From: CAYQAJ01 sp964415245
GTDB lineage: Bacteria; Planctomycetota; Planctomycetia; Pirellulales; Pirellulaceae
Length of the DNA: 8,520 nt
Assembly: GCA_964415245.1 (NCBI GenBank)
Contig: CAYQAJ010000230.1
Span: 1-8,520 of the forward strand
Direction: 5' to 3'
Positions 1-6,537 of this stretch are shown here, one piece after another. A program made the position numbers and the translations under genes. How positions within the stretch are numbered: position 1 is the first letter of the stretch; every line of letters starts with the position of its first letter. Below the pieces are notes generated by a model that saw only the letters and a program-made list of their open reading frames with translations, was not told the DNA's origin and made no database searches.

Positions 1-1
1 C

Positions 2-418
2 GACGTACTCTGCTACACCAACGACGATCCGGTGACGGCTCGACGCCTGAAGCAGGCCGGTGCCACGGCGGTGATGCCGGCGGGCAGCCCGATCGGCTCG
101 GGGCAGGGGGTGCTCAACCCGAACAATATCCGCATCTGCTTGGAGTACCTCAAGGAAGAGGACGCGGATTACCCGGTGATTGTCGATGCCGGTGTCGGCA
201 CCGCCAGCGACGTGGCGGTGGCCATGGAGCTGGGGGTCGACGGCGTGCTGTTGAACACGGGAATCGCCCATGCCCGCGATGCAGTCGGCATGGCGCGAGC
301 CATGAAGCACGCGACGATTGCGGGAAGGCTGGCGTACCTGTCGGGCCGCATTCCCAAGCGGCTCTACGCCACCGCGAGCAGCCCGCGCGAGGGCGTGATC
401 TCGACGCGGCCGTGGTAG
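2..418 (+). CDS. thiG: Thiazole synthase ThiG, C-terminal part (5' end outside window)
   Basis: ThiG forms the thiazole phosphate ring of thiamine in the cytoplasm from 1-deoxy-D-xylulose 5-phosphate, dehydroglycine (or iminoglycine) and the thiocarboxylate of ThiS. The frame is open from base 2 and gives 138 residues before a TAG at 416-418, roughly the second half of a family of about 255 residues. It opens with a stretch ending YTNDDP, followed by the glycine-rich phosphate-binding motif GSPIGSGQG (fragment residues 28-36), then VDAGVGT (61-67), DGVLLNT (80-86) and the typical C-terminal segment GRLAYLSGRIPK...ASSPREG. These match ThiG over the whole length. The Schiff-base lysine of the family lies upstream and cannot be checked. 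The GTG at 32 is an internal valine codon, not a start. No thi gene follows, so this is either the end of a thi operon or a lone thiG. Confidence 0.95.
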   Translation, partial: DVLCYTNDDPVTARRLKQAGATAVMPAGSPIGSGQGVLNPNNIRICLEYLKEEDADYPVIVDAGVGTASDVAVAMELGVDGVLLNTGIAHARDAVGMARAMKHATIAGRLAYLSGRIPKRLYATASSPREGVISTRPW

Positions 419-432
419 CGAGGGGAAAGCAC

Positions 433-460
433 CAAATCGCAAATCACAATGACCAAACAA
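433..460. repeat. Heptanucleotide tandem tract, CAAATCN type
   Basis: CAA recurs at 433, 440, 447 and 454, exactly 7 bases apart. The first two units are CAAATCG and CAAATCA, and later units diverge. It starts 15 bases after the thiG stop codon. Degenerate 7-base tandem repeats of this kind resemble the short tandemly repeated repetitive (STRR) sequences described in cyanobacterial intergenic DNA. That comparison is from general knowledge, not a search. It is roughly complementary to the tract at 511-553. Confidence 0.6.
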
Positions 461-510
461 ATCCCGAACATCTGAATCCTCGCACGGGGGGATTTCGGGT
501 GTGAGCGCGG

Positions 511-553
511 TTTTGGGGAATTGGTTATTGGGGATTGGTCCTTGGTCAATTGG
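511..553. repeat. Heptanucleotide tandem tract, NNATTGG type
   Basis: TTGG recurs at 513, 521, 528, 535, 542 and 550, with spacings of 8, 7, 7, 7 and 8 bases. Several units read ATTGG preceded by two variable bases. The tract runs in the opposite sense to the CAAATCN tract at 433-460. TGACCAA (450-456) is a perfect complement of TTGGTCA (542-548), and AATCCC (460-465) of GGGATT (531-536). Transcribed RNA could therefore fold into a long imperfect hairpin with a loop of about 65 bases. Confidence 0.65.
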
Positions 554-721
554 CAGATGCGGCGCGGCATCTGTCGCGCGTTGCACCTCACCCGCTCTCT
601 TCCGTTCACGTGAGAAACGACGTCGGGTTTGCCGATTGTATGGATTCGGCAGACCTTTCGGCCGATATCTGTCTCTGTGCCGCGCTGCGCACCGTGAGCA
701 CCCGCGCGCCGGCGCGAGTCG

Positions 722-740
722 CCTCTCGCTCCGCGAGAGG
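722..740. repeat. Perfect 8-bp GC-rich hairpin
   Basis: CCTCTCGC (722-729), loop TCC, GCGAGAGG (733-740). The stem is perfect and GC-rich, but the right arm is followed by GCGCCG with no T-run, so it does not look like an intrinsic terminator of either neighbour. It sits about 125 bases before the Cys-rich gene and 300 bases after thiG. It may be a REP-like palindrome; no second copy was noticed in the window. Confidence 0.5.
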
Positions 741-853
741 GCGCCGTTGCGTTCGATCGTGGCACGTGCTGACAGGGTCGCGGCAGCAGTGCTGTCATTT
801 CGCCTTGGGCGCAGCCGCTCGCAGCCTCCATGTCCGGCAAAGGATCGTTCGCG

Positions 854-860
854 AAAGGGA
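854..860 (+). promoter_or_regulatory. Ribosome binding site deciding the start at 866
   Basis: AAAGGGA lies 5 bases before ATG 866. It supports initiation at 866, ahead of the signal-peptide-like sequence, rather than at TTG 962 or ATG 974, neither of which has a visible Shine-Dalgarno sequence. Confidence 0.5.
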
Positions 861-865
861 TTTCC

Positions 866-1504
866 ATGACACGTACCATCGCACTCGTCGCGCTCGTGGC
901 CGGAGTCGTAACGGGCGGAGGGTGATGTGCCGATTGCCTCCACTCACCCGGCGAGCGGCCCTTGTTGCGGGCCATGGCGGGCGGACCGTGCGCGACCTGC
1001 GGCGGCGCGTGCGGCGCTACCTGTCGCAAGGTGTGTGGCAGCGAGTGTGGTGGGTCGTGCGGCGACCAGTGCGTACCACAAGGGCCGATCGATCATCTGC
1101 GCACCGCCGCGACGTGCGGCGCCGGCTGCGACGAAGTGTATTGGGACGAGTGGGTCAGCGATCCGCCTGATTGCGTCGACCCGTGCGACGACTGCGGCAA
1201 CTGGATCGGCCACCAACCGTGCGCAGGCCCGATCCGCAGTGGCTGGTTGCAATTGCTGGGACTGCACAACTGCGGGAAGCACGGGTACGGTTCGTCGTGT
1301 GCAACGTGTGGCTGCGACGACAGCGTGCCAGTCGAGGGGGTCGTGTACGAAGAAGGCCCGATGTACGGGTACGAAGCCGTGCCCCAGACGCTCCCGGCTC
1401 CGCGTACCGCGCCCGTGCAAAAGAAAGCACCTCCCCAGCAGCCGCGAACCATTCCCTATTACGACCGCGAGCAAGAGAACTCGGCCATGAAGCCGATTCG
1501 CTGA
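866..1504 (+). CDS. Cys-rich exported protein, interrupted by in-frame TGA at codon 20
   Basis: Function unknown. ATG 866, with a ribosome binding site, begins MTRTIALVALVAGVVTGGG, a good signal peptide or lipoprotein-like leader. Codon 20 (923-925) is TGA, after which the same frame stays open to TGA 1502-1504. The part after the TGA has 192 residues and 20 cysteines: CADC at once, then an array of eight Cys with spacing C-x2-C followed by six C-x3-C steps (bases 989-1072), then YWDEWVSDPPDCVDPCDDCG, and CATCGC. The tail is Pro/Gln/Lys-rich. The WxEW..DPPDC..PCD..GN segment resembles small exported proteins I recall from Pirellulales. The cysteines suggest disulfides in the envelope or metal binding (inference). 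If the TGA is a stop, only a leaderless product from TTG 962 or ATG 974 could be made. Nonsense mutation, sequence error or selenocysteine are all possible. Confidence 0.6.
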
Positions 1505-1517
1505 GATCGCGCACTGT

Positions 1518-1532
1518 GCGGCGTCCGGCCGC
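1518..1532 (+). terminator. Possible weak terminator hairpin after the Cys-rich gene
   Basis: GCGGC (1518-1522), loop GTCCG, GCCGC (1528-1532), then TTCCAGGTTTCC. The stem begins 13 bases after the stop codon. It is short and the following sequence is only moderately T-rich, so this is a weak candidate. Confidence 0.25.
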
Positions 1533-1565
1533 TTCCAGGTTTCCTTGCCGCCTCGCGCCACCGCG

Positions 1566-1593
1566 TTGCTTCGCGCCCAACATCGCGTAAACT
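1566..1593 (+). promoter_or_regulatory. Candidate sigma-70-type promoter for the ThDP enzyme
   Basis: TTGCTT (1566-1571) and TAAACT (1588-1593) are separated by 16 bases and stand out from the GC-rich surroundings. Transcription would start near 1600, so the mRNA would have almost no leader before ATG 1601. Inferred from pattern only. Confidence 0.35.
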
Positions 1594-1600
1594 GGCGGGC

Positions 1601-3301
1601 ATGGCACGCACGGGCATCGCCGTCTTTCTCGACATGCTGGCCGAGTTCGGCGTGCGCCACGTGTTCGGCAATCCCGGTACCACCGAGCTGCCGCTGAGCG
1701 ACGCGTTGGTCGGCGACGAGCGGTTTCACTATGTCCTCGGCCTGCAAGAAGTGCCCGTCATGGCCATGGCCGACGGTTACGCGATGGCGTCGGGCTCGCT
1801 GGGGGTGGTGAACGTGCACATCGCGTGCGGTTTGGGCAACGCGATGGGCATGCTCTACAACGCCTATCGCGAGGGCACGCCGCTGTTGCTCACGGCGGGG
1901 CAGCAGGATCGCAGGCTCAAGTTCGAGGAGCCGATTCTGGGGGCCGACCTGGCGGCAGTCGCCCGGCCGTGGACCAAATGGTCGGCCGAGGTGGAACGGG
2001 TCGAAGACCTTCCTGCCGCGCTGCGTCGCGGTGTGCAGACTGCGCTCACGCCACCTACGGGTCCCGTGTTTCTGGCGCTGCCGCTCGATGTGCAGATGGC
2101 GACGAGCGACAAGCTCGACCTTTCGCCGATTCGTCTGCCCGATCGCCACGTGCGTCCGCCGGTCGAGGCCATTCGCCGGGCTGCGTCACTGCTGTTGGAA
2201 GCTGAGAACCCGGCTATTCTCGCCGGCAGTCGCGTGACCGAGGCAGGGGGCGTCCTTGAGCTGGTCGCCGTGGCCGAACGGCTGGGTGCGCCGGTCTACT
2301 GCGAGTCGGGCACCACGCACGGCCGGCTGCCGTTCCCTTGCCATCACCCGCTGAGCGGACCAGGTTTGCCGCTGTGGTCGCCCGAGGTGCGAGCGCGGCT
2401 CGATGAGTTCGACGTGGTGCTGGTCGTGGGCATGGACCTGCTCAGGCAGTATTTGTATCACGAGCCGTCGCGGGCCGTTCCCAAGCACGTGAAGCTGGTG
2501 CAGATCGACGAAGACCCCTGGCAGCTTGGCAAGAACTACCAGGTTGAAGTGGGGGTGATTGGCGACTCGAAAACCTCGCTGGCGGAGTTGGCCGAACTGC
2601 TTTCGGCGACGGCGACGCGCGAGCAAACGCAGCGCGCCGCTCGCCGCGCGGCGCGTTGGAGCGAGCAACACGCCGCGTCGCGCGAGGCGCTCAAACAGCG
2701 CATTGCCCAGCAGCGCGACGTGCGCCCCATGACGCCGCTTACCTTGATGGGCGCTTTGGCCCACGCGGTCACACCGAACACCGCGATCGTTGAAGAAGCG
2801 GTTACCACCACCAACACGACGCTCGAACGCCTCGGGGCGATCGGCGAACCATCGGGCTATTTCGGGCATCGCGGCTGGGCGCTGGGGTGGGGACTGGGCG
2901 TCGCGCTGGGTGTGAAGCTGGCATGGCCCGATCGACCGGTGCTGGCGATTCTCGGCGACGGGGCGGCCATGTACGGGATTCAGGGGCTATGGTCGGCGGC
3001 CCATCACCGCATTTCGGTCACGTTCGTCATCGCCAACAACGCCCAGTACGAGATTCTGAAAGTCGGCGCACGCGGGCTGCAATTGCCTCGCGCCGAGCAG
3101 AATCGCTTCCTGGGCATGGACCTGGTCGAGCCGGAGATCGACTTTGTGGCGCTGGCCCAATCGCTGGGCGTCGATGCGTGCCGTATCACAGAGCCGGACG
3201 AACTGACGCGCCGCGTGGCGGAGTCGCTAGGCTCCGATCGGCCGCTGCTGATCGACGTGCCGATCCAGCGACAGTTGCCCAAGCGGTTGGAGTACGGGTA
3301 G
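1601..3301 (+). CDS. Thiamine-diphosphate-dependent decarboxylase, benzoylformate decarboxylase-like
   Basis: A full-length (566 aa) member of the ThDP enzyme family that includes benzoylformate decarboxylase, pyruvate decarboxylase and acetolactate synthase. Domains in order: pyrimidine-binding about 1-170, central domain about 190-330, diphosphate-binding about 365-555. Visible motifs are FGNPGTTELP (22-31), the cofactor-activating Glu in LQE (E50), NVHIACGLGNAMG with H73, TAGQQ, and the Mg/ThDP motif GDG (452-454), 24 residues, NN (479-480). The segments ADGYAMAS, GNAMG and RPWTKWS follow benzoylformate decarboxylase more closely than acetolactate synthase. H73 corresponds to its active-site His70, and H287 in LYHEP may correspond to His281; its Ser26 is replaced by Thr. 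It probably decarboxylates a 2-oxo acid, perhaps aromatic, in the cytoplasm. The exact substrate cannot be read from sequence, and no mandelate-pathway gene is adjacent. The start codon follows GGCGGGC and a promoter-like TAAACT. Confidence 0.88.
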   Translation: MARTGIAVFLDMLAEFGVRHVFGNPGTTELPLSDALVGDERFHYVLGLQEVPVMAMADGYAMASGSLGVVNVHIACGLGNAMGMLYNAYREGTPLLLTAGQQDRRLKFEEPILGADLAAVARPWTKWSAEVERVEDLPAALRRGVQTALTPPTGPVFLALPLDVQMATSDKLDLSPIRLPDRHVRPPVEAIRRAASLLLEAENPAILAGSRVTEAGGVLELVAVAERLGAPVYCESGTTHGRLPFPCHHPLSGPGLPLWSPEVRARLDEFDVVLVVGMDLLRQYLYHEPSRAVPKHVKLVQIDEDPWQLGKNYQVEVGVIGDSKTSLAELAELLSATATREQTQRAARRAARWSEQHAASREALKQRIAQQRDVRPMTPLTLMGALAHAVTPNTAIVEEAVTTTNTTLERLGAIGEPSGYFGHRGWALGWGLGVALGVKLAWPDRPVLAILGDGAAMYGIQGLWSAAHHRISVTFVIANNAQYEILKVGARGLQLPRAEQNRFLGMDLVEPEIDFVALAQSLGVDACRITEPDELTRRVAESLGSDRPLLIDVPIQRQLPKRLEYG

Positions 3302-3313
3302 AGCAACCCTCTT

Positions 3314-3334
3314 GACGCCGGTGCGTCGTTCTTT
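3314..3334 (+). terminator. Possible intrinsic terminator after the ThDP enzyme
   Basis: GACGC (3314-3318), loop CGGT, GCGTC (3323-3327), followed by GTTCTTT. It begins 13 bases after the stop codon. The stem is short (5 bp plus a possible T-G pair) but GC-rich, and the T-rich tail fits an intrinsic terminator that would separate this gene from the next. Confidence 0.35.
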
Positions 3335-3446
3335 GAAGATCGTGTCGCCCGTTAAGCGCGAATTCGGCACGCTTTCCTGCAGCTCACCAGCGCCGAGCCG
3401 CCGGTTGCATTGCCCCGCCCGCATAACCGACCAGGATCGAACACCG

Positions 3447-4091
3447 ATGAAGCAGGCGATTGCCGGCGTCGTCCCCGCCGACGTGCAAGAAGTCACCTCG
3501 ATGGTTGTCTGGCCATCGATCGCGGCCTACGCACCGGGCCGCGTGATCGGTCGGCTGTGCGCGTTGCGGTGGCCCGACGTTTACATCTTCCGTTTGGGCA
3601 ACCTGCTGGCCCTGCTATCGATCCCGCTGGCACTGGCGCTTTACTTCTTCCGGCTGAAGCCGCAGTTTGGCATCTCGTTCGGCCAGGATCGCGACAACCC
3701 CGACCGGCCGCAGCGGGCATACGGAATTCCGTTTTACGGCACGTGCATCCAGCTCACCAACCGCCGCGTGATCGAGCTGCGTAATGAAATGTATTTGCAC
3801 TTCTTCGTGCGGGTGTTCGGCCTTCCGATTCCCTTCCCTCGGTTCCGCTTTGCGGCGGAAGTGCGCTCGATCGGCTTGGATCAGTTCGACACCGTCCAAC
3901 TGGTGCGGCGGCCGGGGCAGGAATGGTTCGACGCGGGCGACCTGGTGTTTCACAAGGGCAACGTCGAGTCGTTCCGTCTATCGGGCGTTTCCCGTCCCGA
4001 GGCGTTTCGGCATACGTGCCAGAAGGCGCATGCGGCTCTGGTCGGAGTTCGCAAGGCGTTGGCCGCCGAGCGGCAGGCGGTGCCGGCGTAA
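3447..4091 (+). CDS. Membrane protein with bacterial PH-like domain
   Basis: A 214-residue protein of unknown role. The N-terminal 45 residues contain amphipathic or weakly hydrophobic sequence. One clear membrane segment spans about 46-68 (YIFRLGNLLALLSIPLALAL plus YFF). The rest (about 92-195) resembles the bacterial PH domain (bPH2 type): YGTCIQLTNRRVIELR (97-112, with the usual TNRRV), SIGLDQFDTVQLVRRPGQEWFDAGDLVFHKG, and the closing GVSRPEAFR. This is pattern recognition of the family; such domains in bacteria are usually tied to membranes, but their ligands are mostly unknown. The frame is open back to 3312. I chose ATG 3447 because AGGA lies 10 bases before it and the upstream residues look non-coding. 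It lies 145 bases after the decarboxylase and 258 bases before the NACHT gene, on the same strand, so cotranscription is possible but not shown. Confidence 0.75.
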   Translation: MKQAIAGVVPADVQEVTSMVVWPSIAAYAPGRVIGRLCALRWPDVYIFRLGNLLALLSIPLALALYFFRLKPQFGISFGQDRDNPDRPQRAYGIPFYGTCIQLTNRRVIELRNEMYLHFFVRVFGLPIPFPRFRFAAEVRSIGLDQFDTVQLVRRPGQEWFDAGDLVFHKGNVESFRLSGVSRPEAFRHTCQKAHAALVGVRKALAAERQAVPA

Positions 4092-4262
4092 CGTAGCAGA
4101 CAGGGCAAACTGCCTCGCCCGCCGCACAACCGGCGCAATCGGTGCTCTTTCCAAGGCGGCCGGTACGCGGCTGTGGTGGGCCGACCATTCCACCGTCCAG
4201 GCCGATTCCGGTTCTGCTTGCCATTTCTGCTGGGAATTGTCGACGCGCGTTCCTTGGCCTAG

Positions 4263-4268
4263 TAGAAT
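4263..4268 (+). promoter_or_regulatory. Possible -10 element upstream of the NACHT gene
   Basis: TAGAAT (4263-4268) is an AT-rich hexamer 81 bases before ATG 4350 in the 258-base gap after the PH-like gene. The best -35 candidate, TTGTCG (4237-4242), is 20 bases away, longer than usual. The rest of the gap (4092-4349) shows nothing else recognisable. Confidence 0.25.
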
Positions 4269-4334
4269 CGCTGGAGTGTATGCGCGCTCGCGATGCGCGC
4301 CGGTCTGTTCCTTCGATCGAACGCGAAGGCGAGT

Positions 4335-4342
4335 GAGAGAGG
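4335..4342 (+). promoter_or_regulatory. Ribosome binding site deciding the NACHT start
   Basis: GAGAGAGG lies 7 bases before ATG 4350. It favours this start over the upstream in-frame ATG at 4293, which has no comparable site and would add 19 residues with no family character. Confidence 0.6.
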
Positions 4343-4349
4343 TGCGGCG

Positions 4350-6476
4350 ATGGCAAACGACTCCAACGCTCCGGACGATGGCGGCTCCGTAAGCAAGGGG
4401 CGCAAGAAGAAACCCGGCACTGCGACGAAGCGGATTAGCAGCCAGACGGCGGCCGCCGCTCGCGACGCAGCCAACAACAGCACAACGAGCAGCCGGCGTC
4501 GCTCCACCAGCAAGGCGGCAAAAGACGCCGCGATGAAGAGCGCTAGCAAAGCCGCAACCGCGACCGAAAATACGCCTCCGGTCGAGCCCAAGCACAAGCA
4601 TCCCCACTATACGTTCCTGGCGCAGGTGGTCGGCATCATTGCCGGGGCGGCGAGTATCTTCGGCGCCGGCTTCGCGGTGAGCGACTACAGCGCCAGGTTG
4701 CACGAATTTAATCTCGAGAAGACTCACTCTGATGAGCTCAAGAACGTCAAAACTGGTCTCGTGACCGTTACGGCTGAACGCGACAGATTCGGTGAGCAAC
4801 TAACGGAATTGCAGAAATCGGCCAAATTCGACGTCGTCGAAGGTTATCTGCGCCGCGTCGTCGCCGACAGTACCACGAAAGGAAAGTGGGAAGGATTCGA
4901 GGCCAATTACGCGCGGGCGACGCTCTACCTGCTCAAGGCCACCGACGTGGCCGACAAGTATAGCAGTCCCACCGAAGTCTACGGTCGCATCGTCCGTTGG
5001 AGGTTGGGCGTCGACCTGCGTGGCGCCCAAGATGTTGCCGCCCAGGATCTTGACCCGCAGGATGAAGTGCTTCTTTCGCTCACCGGTTACGCGTACGATG
5101 CCGAACCCTGGGGTGGTACCTCTGCCGCCGAGTACGTTCATACGCACGTCGATCAGCTTTTGTACGATCGCGACTTGCTCGACTGCAAGCTTGATTTCCG
5201 AGGCGAAGGTCAGAAAGGCATTCTCGTGCTGGGGGAGCCGGCCGCCGGCAAGTCGTGGCTGCTGAATTATCTTCGGTTGGAGGCGGCGCGCCGCGCGTTG
5301 GCCGACGCCGACGCTCCGATCCCCGTGCGGGTCGATCTGGACGATCTGGACAAATCGAAGCCCATCACGAAGGAGGCAATCTGGGAGAAGGTCGACGAGT
5401 TGACGACGGATCCGAAGGACCCCGAGGCCGGCCCGCTGCAGCTCCCCCCCGATCGCCGCTACCTGTTGTTGTTGGATGCCTTGGACGAAGTCGCCCGTCC
5501 GGACGACGCCGCGCTGGCCGCCAACGAGATCATCATCAACGACGAGCGAGTAGATCGCGTGATTGTCACTTCGCGGATTAGCAACTACAGCGTGCTGCTG
5601 CACAAGGGAGATAAGGCCCTCACGCAGCACGGTTACCGCATGGCGCTGCTCTACGGCCAGGACTTCTCGTCGGTGGAAAGGCGCGTGCTGGCCTGCGAAG
5701 AGTTCCCGCGCGGGAGGCTGCTGGAAGTGCTCTCGGACACCCCGAGCCGGCCGGTGTGGATGCAGTTCTTTCGCCTGCCGTCGAATTTCAATTTCGCGAA
5801 AGAGGTCGCGGAGCAAGAAACTCTGCAATTGCAACAGGCTATCCGTACCGAACTGTTCAAACAGTACATTACCAACCGGCTGGAGCGCGTTCGCGAGGAG
5901 TTGAATGCCGATGTGGAGCAGCCGTCGCGGGCCGAGGATTTGCTGGCCGATATCGCCGGCATTCTTATCTCGGAGTCGGAACCGGGAACGAACGCGAAAT
6001 TCACTTTCGACCACGCCAAGAAGGCGTACAAGGGTTCCGCCGGCGAGATCAGCCCAAACGTCAAAAAGCAGGCCATCCAAAAGCTGCTCGATCTCGTCCG
6101 CAAGGCGGGCATTATCGTGTCGCGCGAGGAAGATCAGTACGAGTTCCGGCACATGCAGTTCCTCGAGTATTACGCATCGCGCTGTGACGACATCGATTGG
6201 AAGACGGTTCCCCTTTCCAACGTAGCGTGGAAAGAGGTGCTGCTATTCAAGACGAGCGCCGGGGGCGCCGACGCCAAAGAACTGATTCTGCGGATGGCGG
6301 CCGAAGGTCAGCAGCAGCCCGTTCCCACCGCCGACAACCCGCACAACGACAAGACGGTAGATCTGGTAACGCTGGCCGTCGAGTGCATCGATACCGGGCC
6401 GTACAAGGACGACCAGGAGCTGAAGGAGTTGAAAAGGAGCCTCGAAGAACTGCTCATTGCCCGCCGCGGCTCGTAA
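4350..6476 (+). CDS. Membrane-anchored NACHT-family STAND NTPase
   Basis: A 708-residue protein. Residues 1-85 are low-complexity, rich in Ala, Ser, Thr, Lys and Arg (GRKKK, SSRRR, AAKDAAMKSASKAA), like a histone-H1 tail. A Gly/Ala-rich hydrophobic segment at about 88-110 is a likely membrane helix, with G95xxxG99 and A101xxxG105 spacing. A probable coiled coil follows (about 115-157). The NTPase has Walker A GEPAAGKS (295-302, Lys301), Walker B LLLLDALDE (372-380, in the NACHT form with acidic residues after the first Asp), and a sensor VIVTSR (404-409). A helical and winged-helix part ends in FRHMQFLEYYAS (599-610), matching the FxHxxFxEY motif near the end of many NACHT modules. The last ~100 residues are helical, with no LRR, TPR or WD40 repeats. 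NACHT proteins are NTP-driven switches that oligomerise on sensing a trigger; some bacterial ones defend against phage. A defence role here is inference, as no defence gene is adjacent. Confidence 0.85.
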   Translation: MANDSNAPDDGGSVSKGRKKKPGTATKRISSQTAAAARDAANNSTTSSRRRSTSKAAKDAAMKSASKAATATENTPPVEPKHKHPHYTFLAQVVGIIAGAASIFGAGFAVSDYSARLHEFNLEKTHSDELKNVKTGLVTVTAERDRFGEQLTELQKSAKFDVVEGYLRRVVADSTTKGKWEGFEANYARATLYLLKATDVADKYSSPTEVYGRIVRWRLGVDLRGAQDVAAQDLDPQDEVLLSLTGYAYDAEPWGGTSAAEYVHTHVDQLLYDRDLLDCKLDFRGEGQKGILVLGEPAAGKSWLLNYLRLEAARRALADADAPIPVRVDLDDLDKSKPITKEAIWEKVDELTTDPKDPEAGPLQLPPDRRYLLLLDALDEVARPDDAALAANEIIINDERVDRVIVTSRISNYSVLLHKGDKALTQHGYRMALLYGQDFSSVERRVLACEEFPRGRLLEVLSDTPSRPVWMQFFRLPSNFNFAKEVAEQETLQLQQAIRTELFKQYITNRLERVREELNADVEQPSRAEDLLADIAGILISESEPGTNAKFTFDHAKKAYKGSAGEISPNVKKQAIQKLLDLVRKAGIIVSREEDQYEFRHMQFLEYYASRCDDIDWKTVPLSNVAWKEVLLFKTSAGGADAKELILRMAAEGQQQPVPTADNPHNDKTVDLVTLAVECIDTGPYKDDQELKELKRSLEELLIARRGS

Positions 6477-6537
6477 TGTGGAGCGTCGTGCCCGAGGCGT
6501 ATGGCTGCGGCCGGAGAGGTGGGGAATTCACGATACC

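Larger units (their letters stand above)
419..865. other. Gene-free stretch after thiG: repeats and palindromes
   Basis: I see no convincing gene here. Open frames exist on both strands but encode Arg/Ser-rich strings typical of GC-rich non-coding DNA. The left part carries two heptanucleotide repeat tracts (433-460 and 511-553, listed separately). The middle has short inverted repeats: GCCGA/TCGGC around 630-650, and a perfect 8-bp hairpin at 722-740. Near the right end TGACAG (770-775) and CTGTCA (792-797) form a 6-bp inverted repeat with a 16-base gap. No clear -35/-10 pair for the gene at 866 could be picked out. Confidence 0.6.

Noticed and set aside
433..553. CRISPR-like repeats
   Set aside because: Units are 7 bases and contiguous, with no spacers and no cas gene.
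923..962. Firm assignment of a SECIS element after the TGA
   Set aside because: Only short GC pairings are present, expected by chance in such GC-rich DNA, and the loop does not clearly match the known bacterial form.
364..1029. Minus-strand open frame of 221 codons running from the thiG end through the gap
   Set aside because: Overlaps thiG and the repeats; part of its translation is the repeat tract read in reverse.
535..1170. Plus-strand open frame of 211 codons overlapping the start of the Cys-rich gene
   Set aside because: Arg-rich, no family character, and it begins within the heptanucleotide repeat tract.
944..2149. Long minus-strand open frame (401 codons) opposite the Cys-rich and ThDP genes
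   Set aside because: It overlaps two better-supported plus-strand frames, is Arg/His/Gln-rich without recognisable motifs, and is the usual antisense openness of GC-rich genes.
3312..3446. N-terminal extension of the PH-like protein
   Set aside because: It would overlap the candidate terminator and encodes Arg/Ser-rich sequence; ATG 3447 has an upstream AGGA.
4800..6152. Long minus-strand open frame (450 codons) opposite the NACHT gene
   Set aside because: The plus strand carries intact NACHT motifs over the same span; the antisense product shows no domain.
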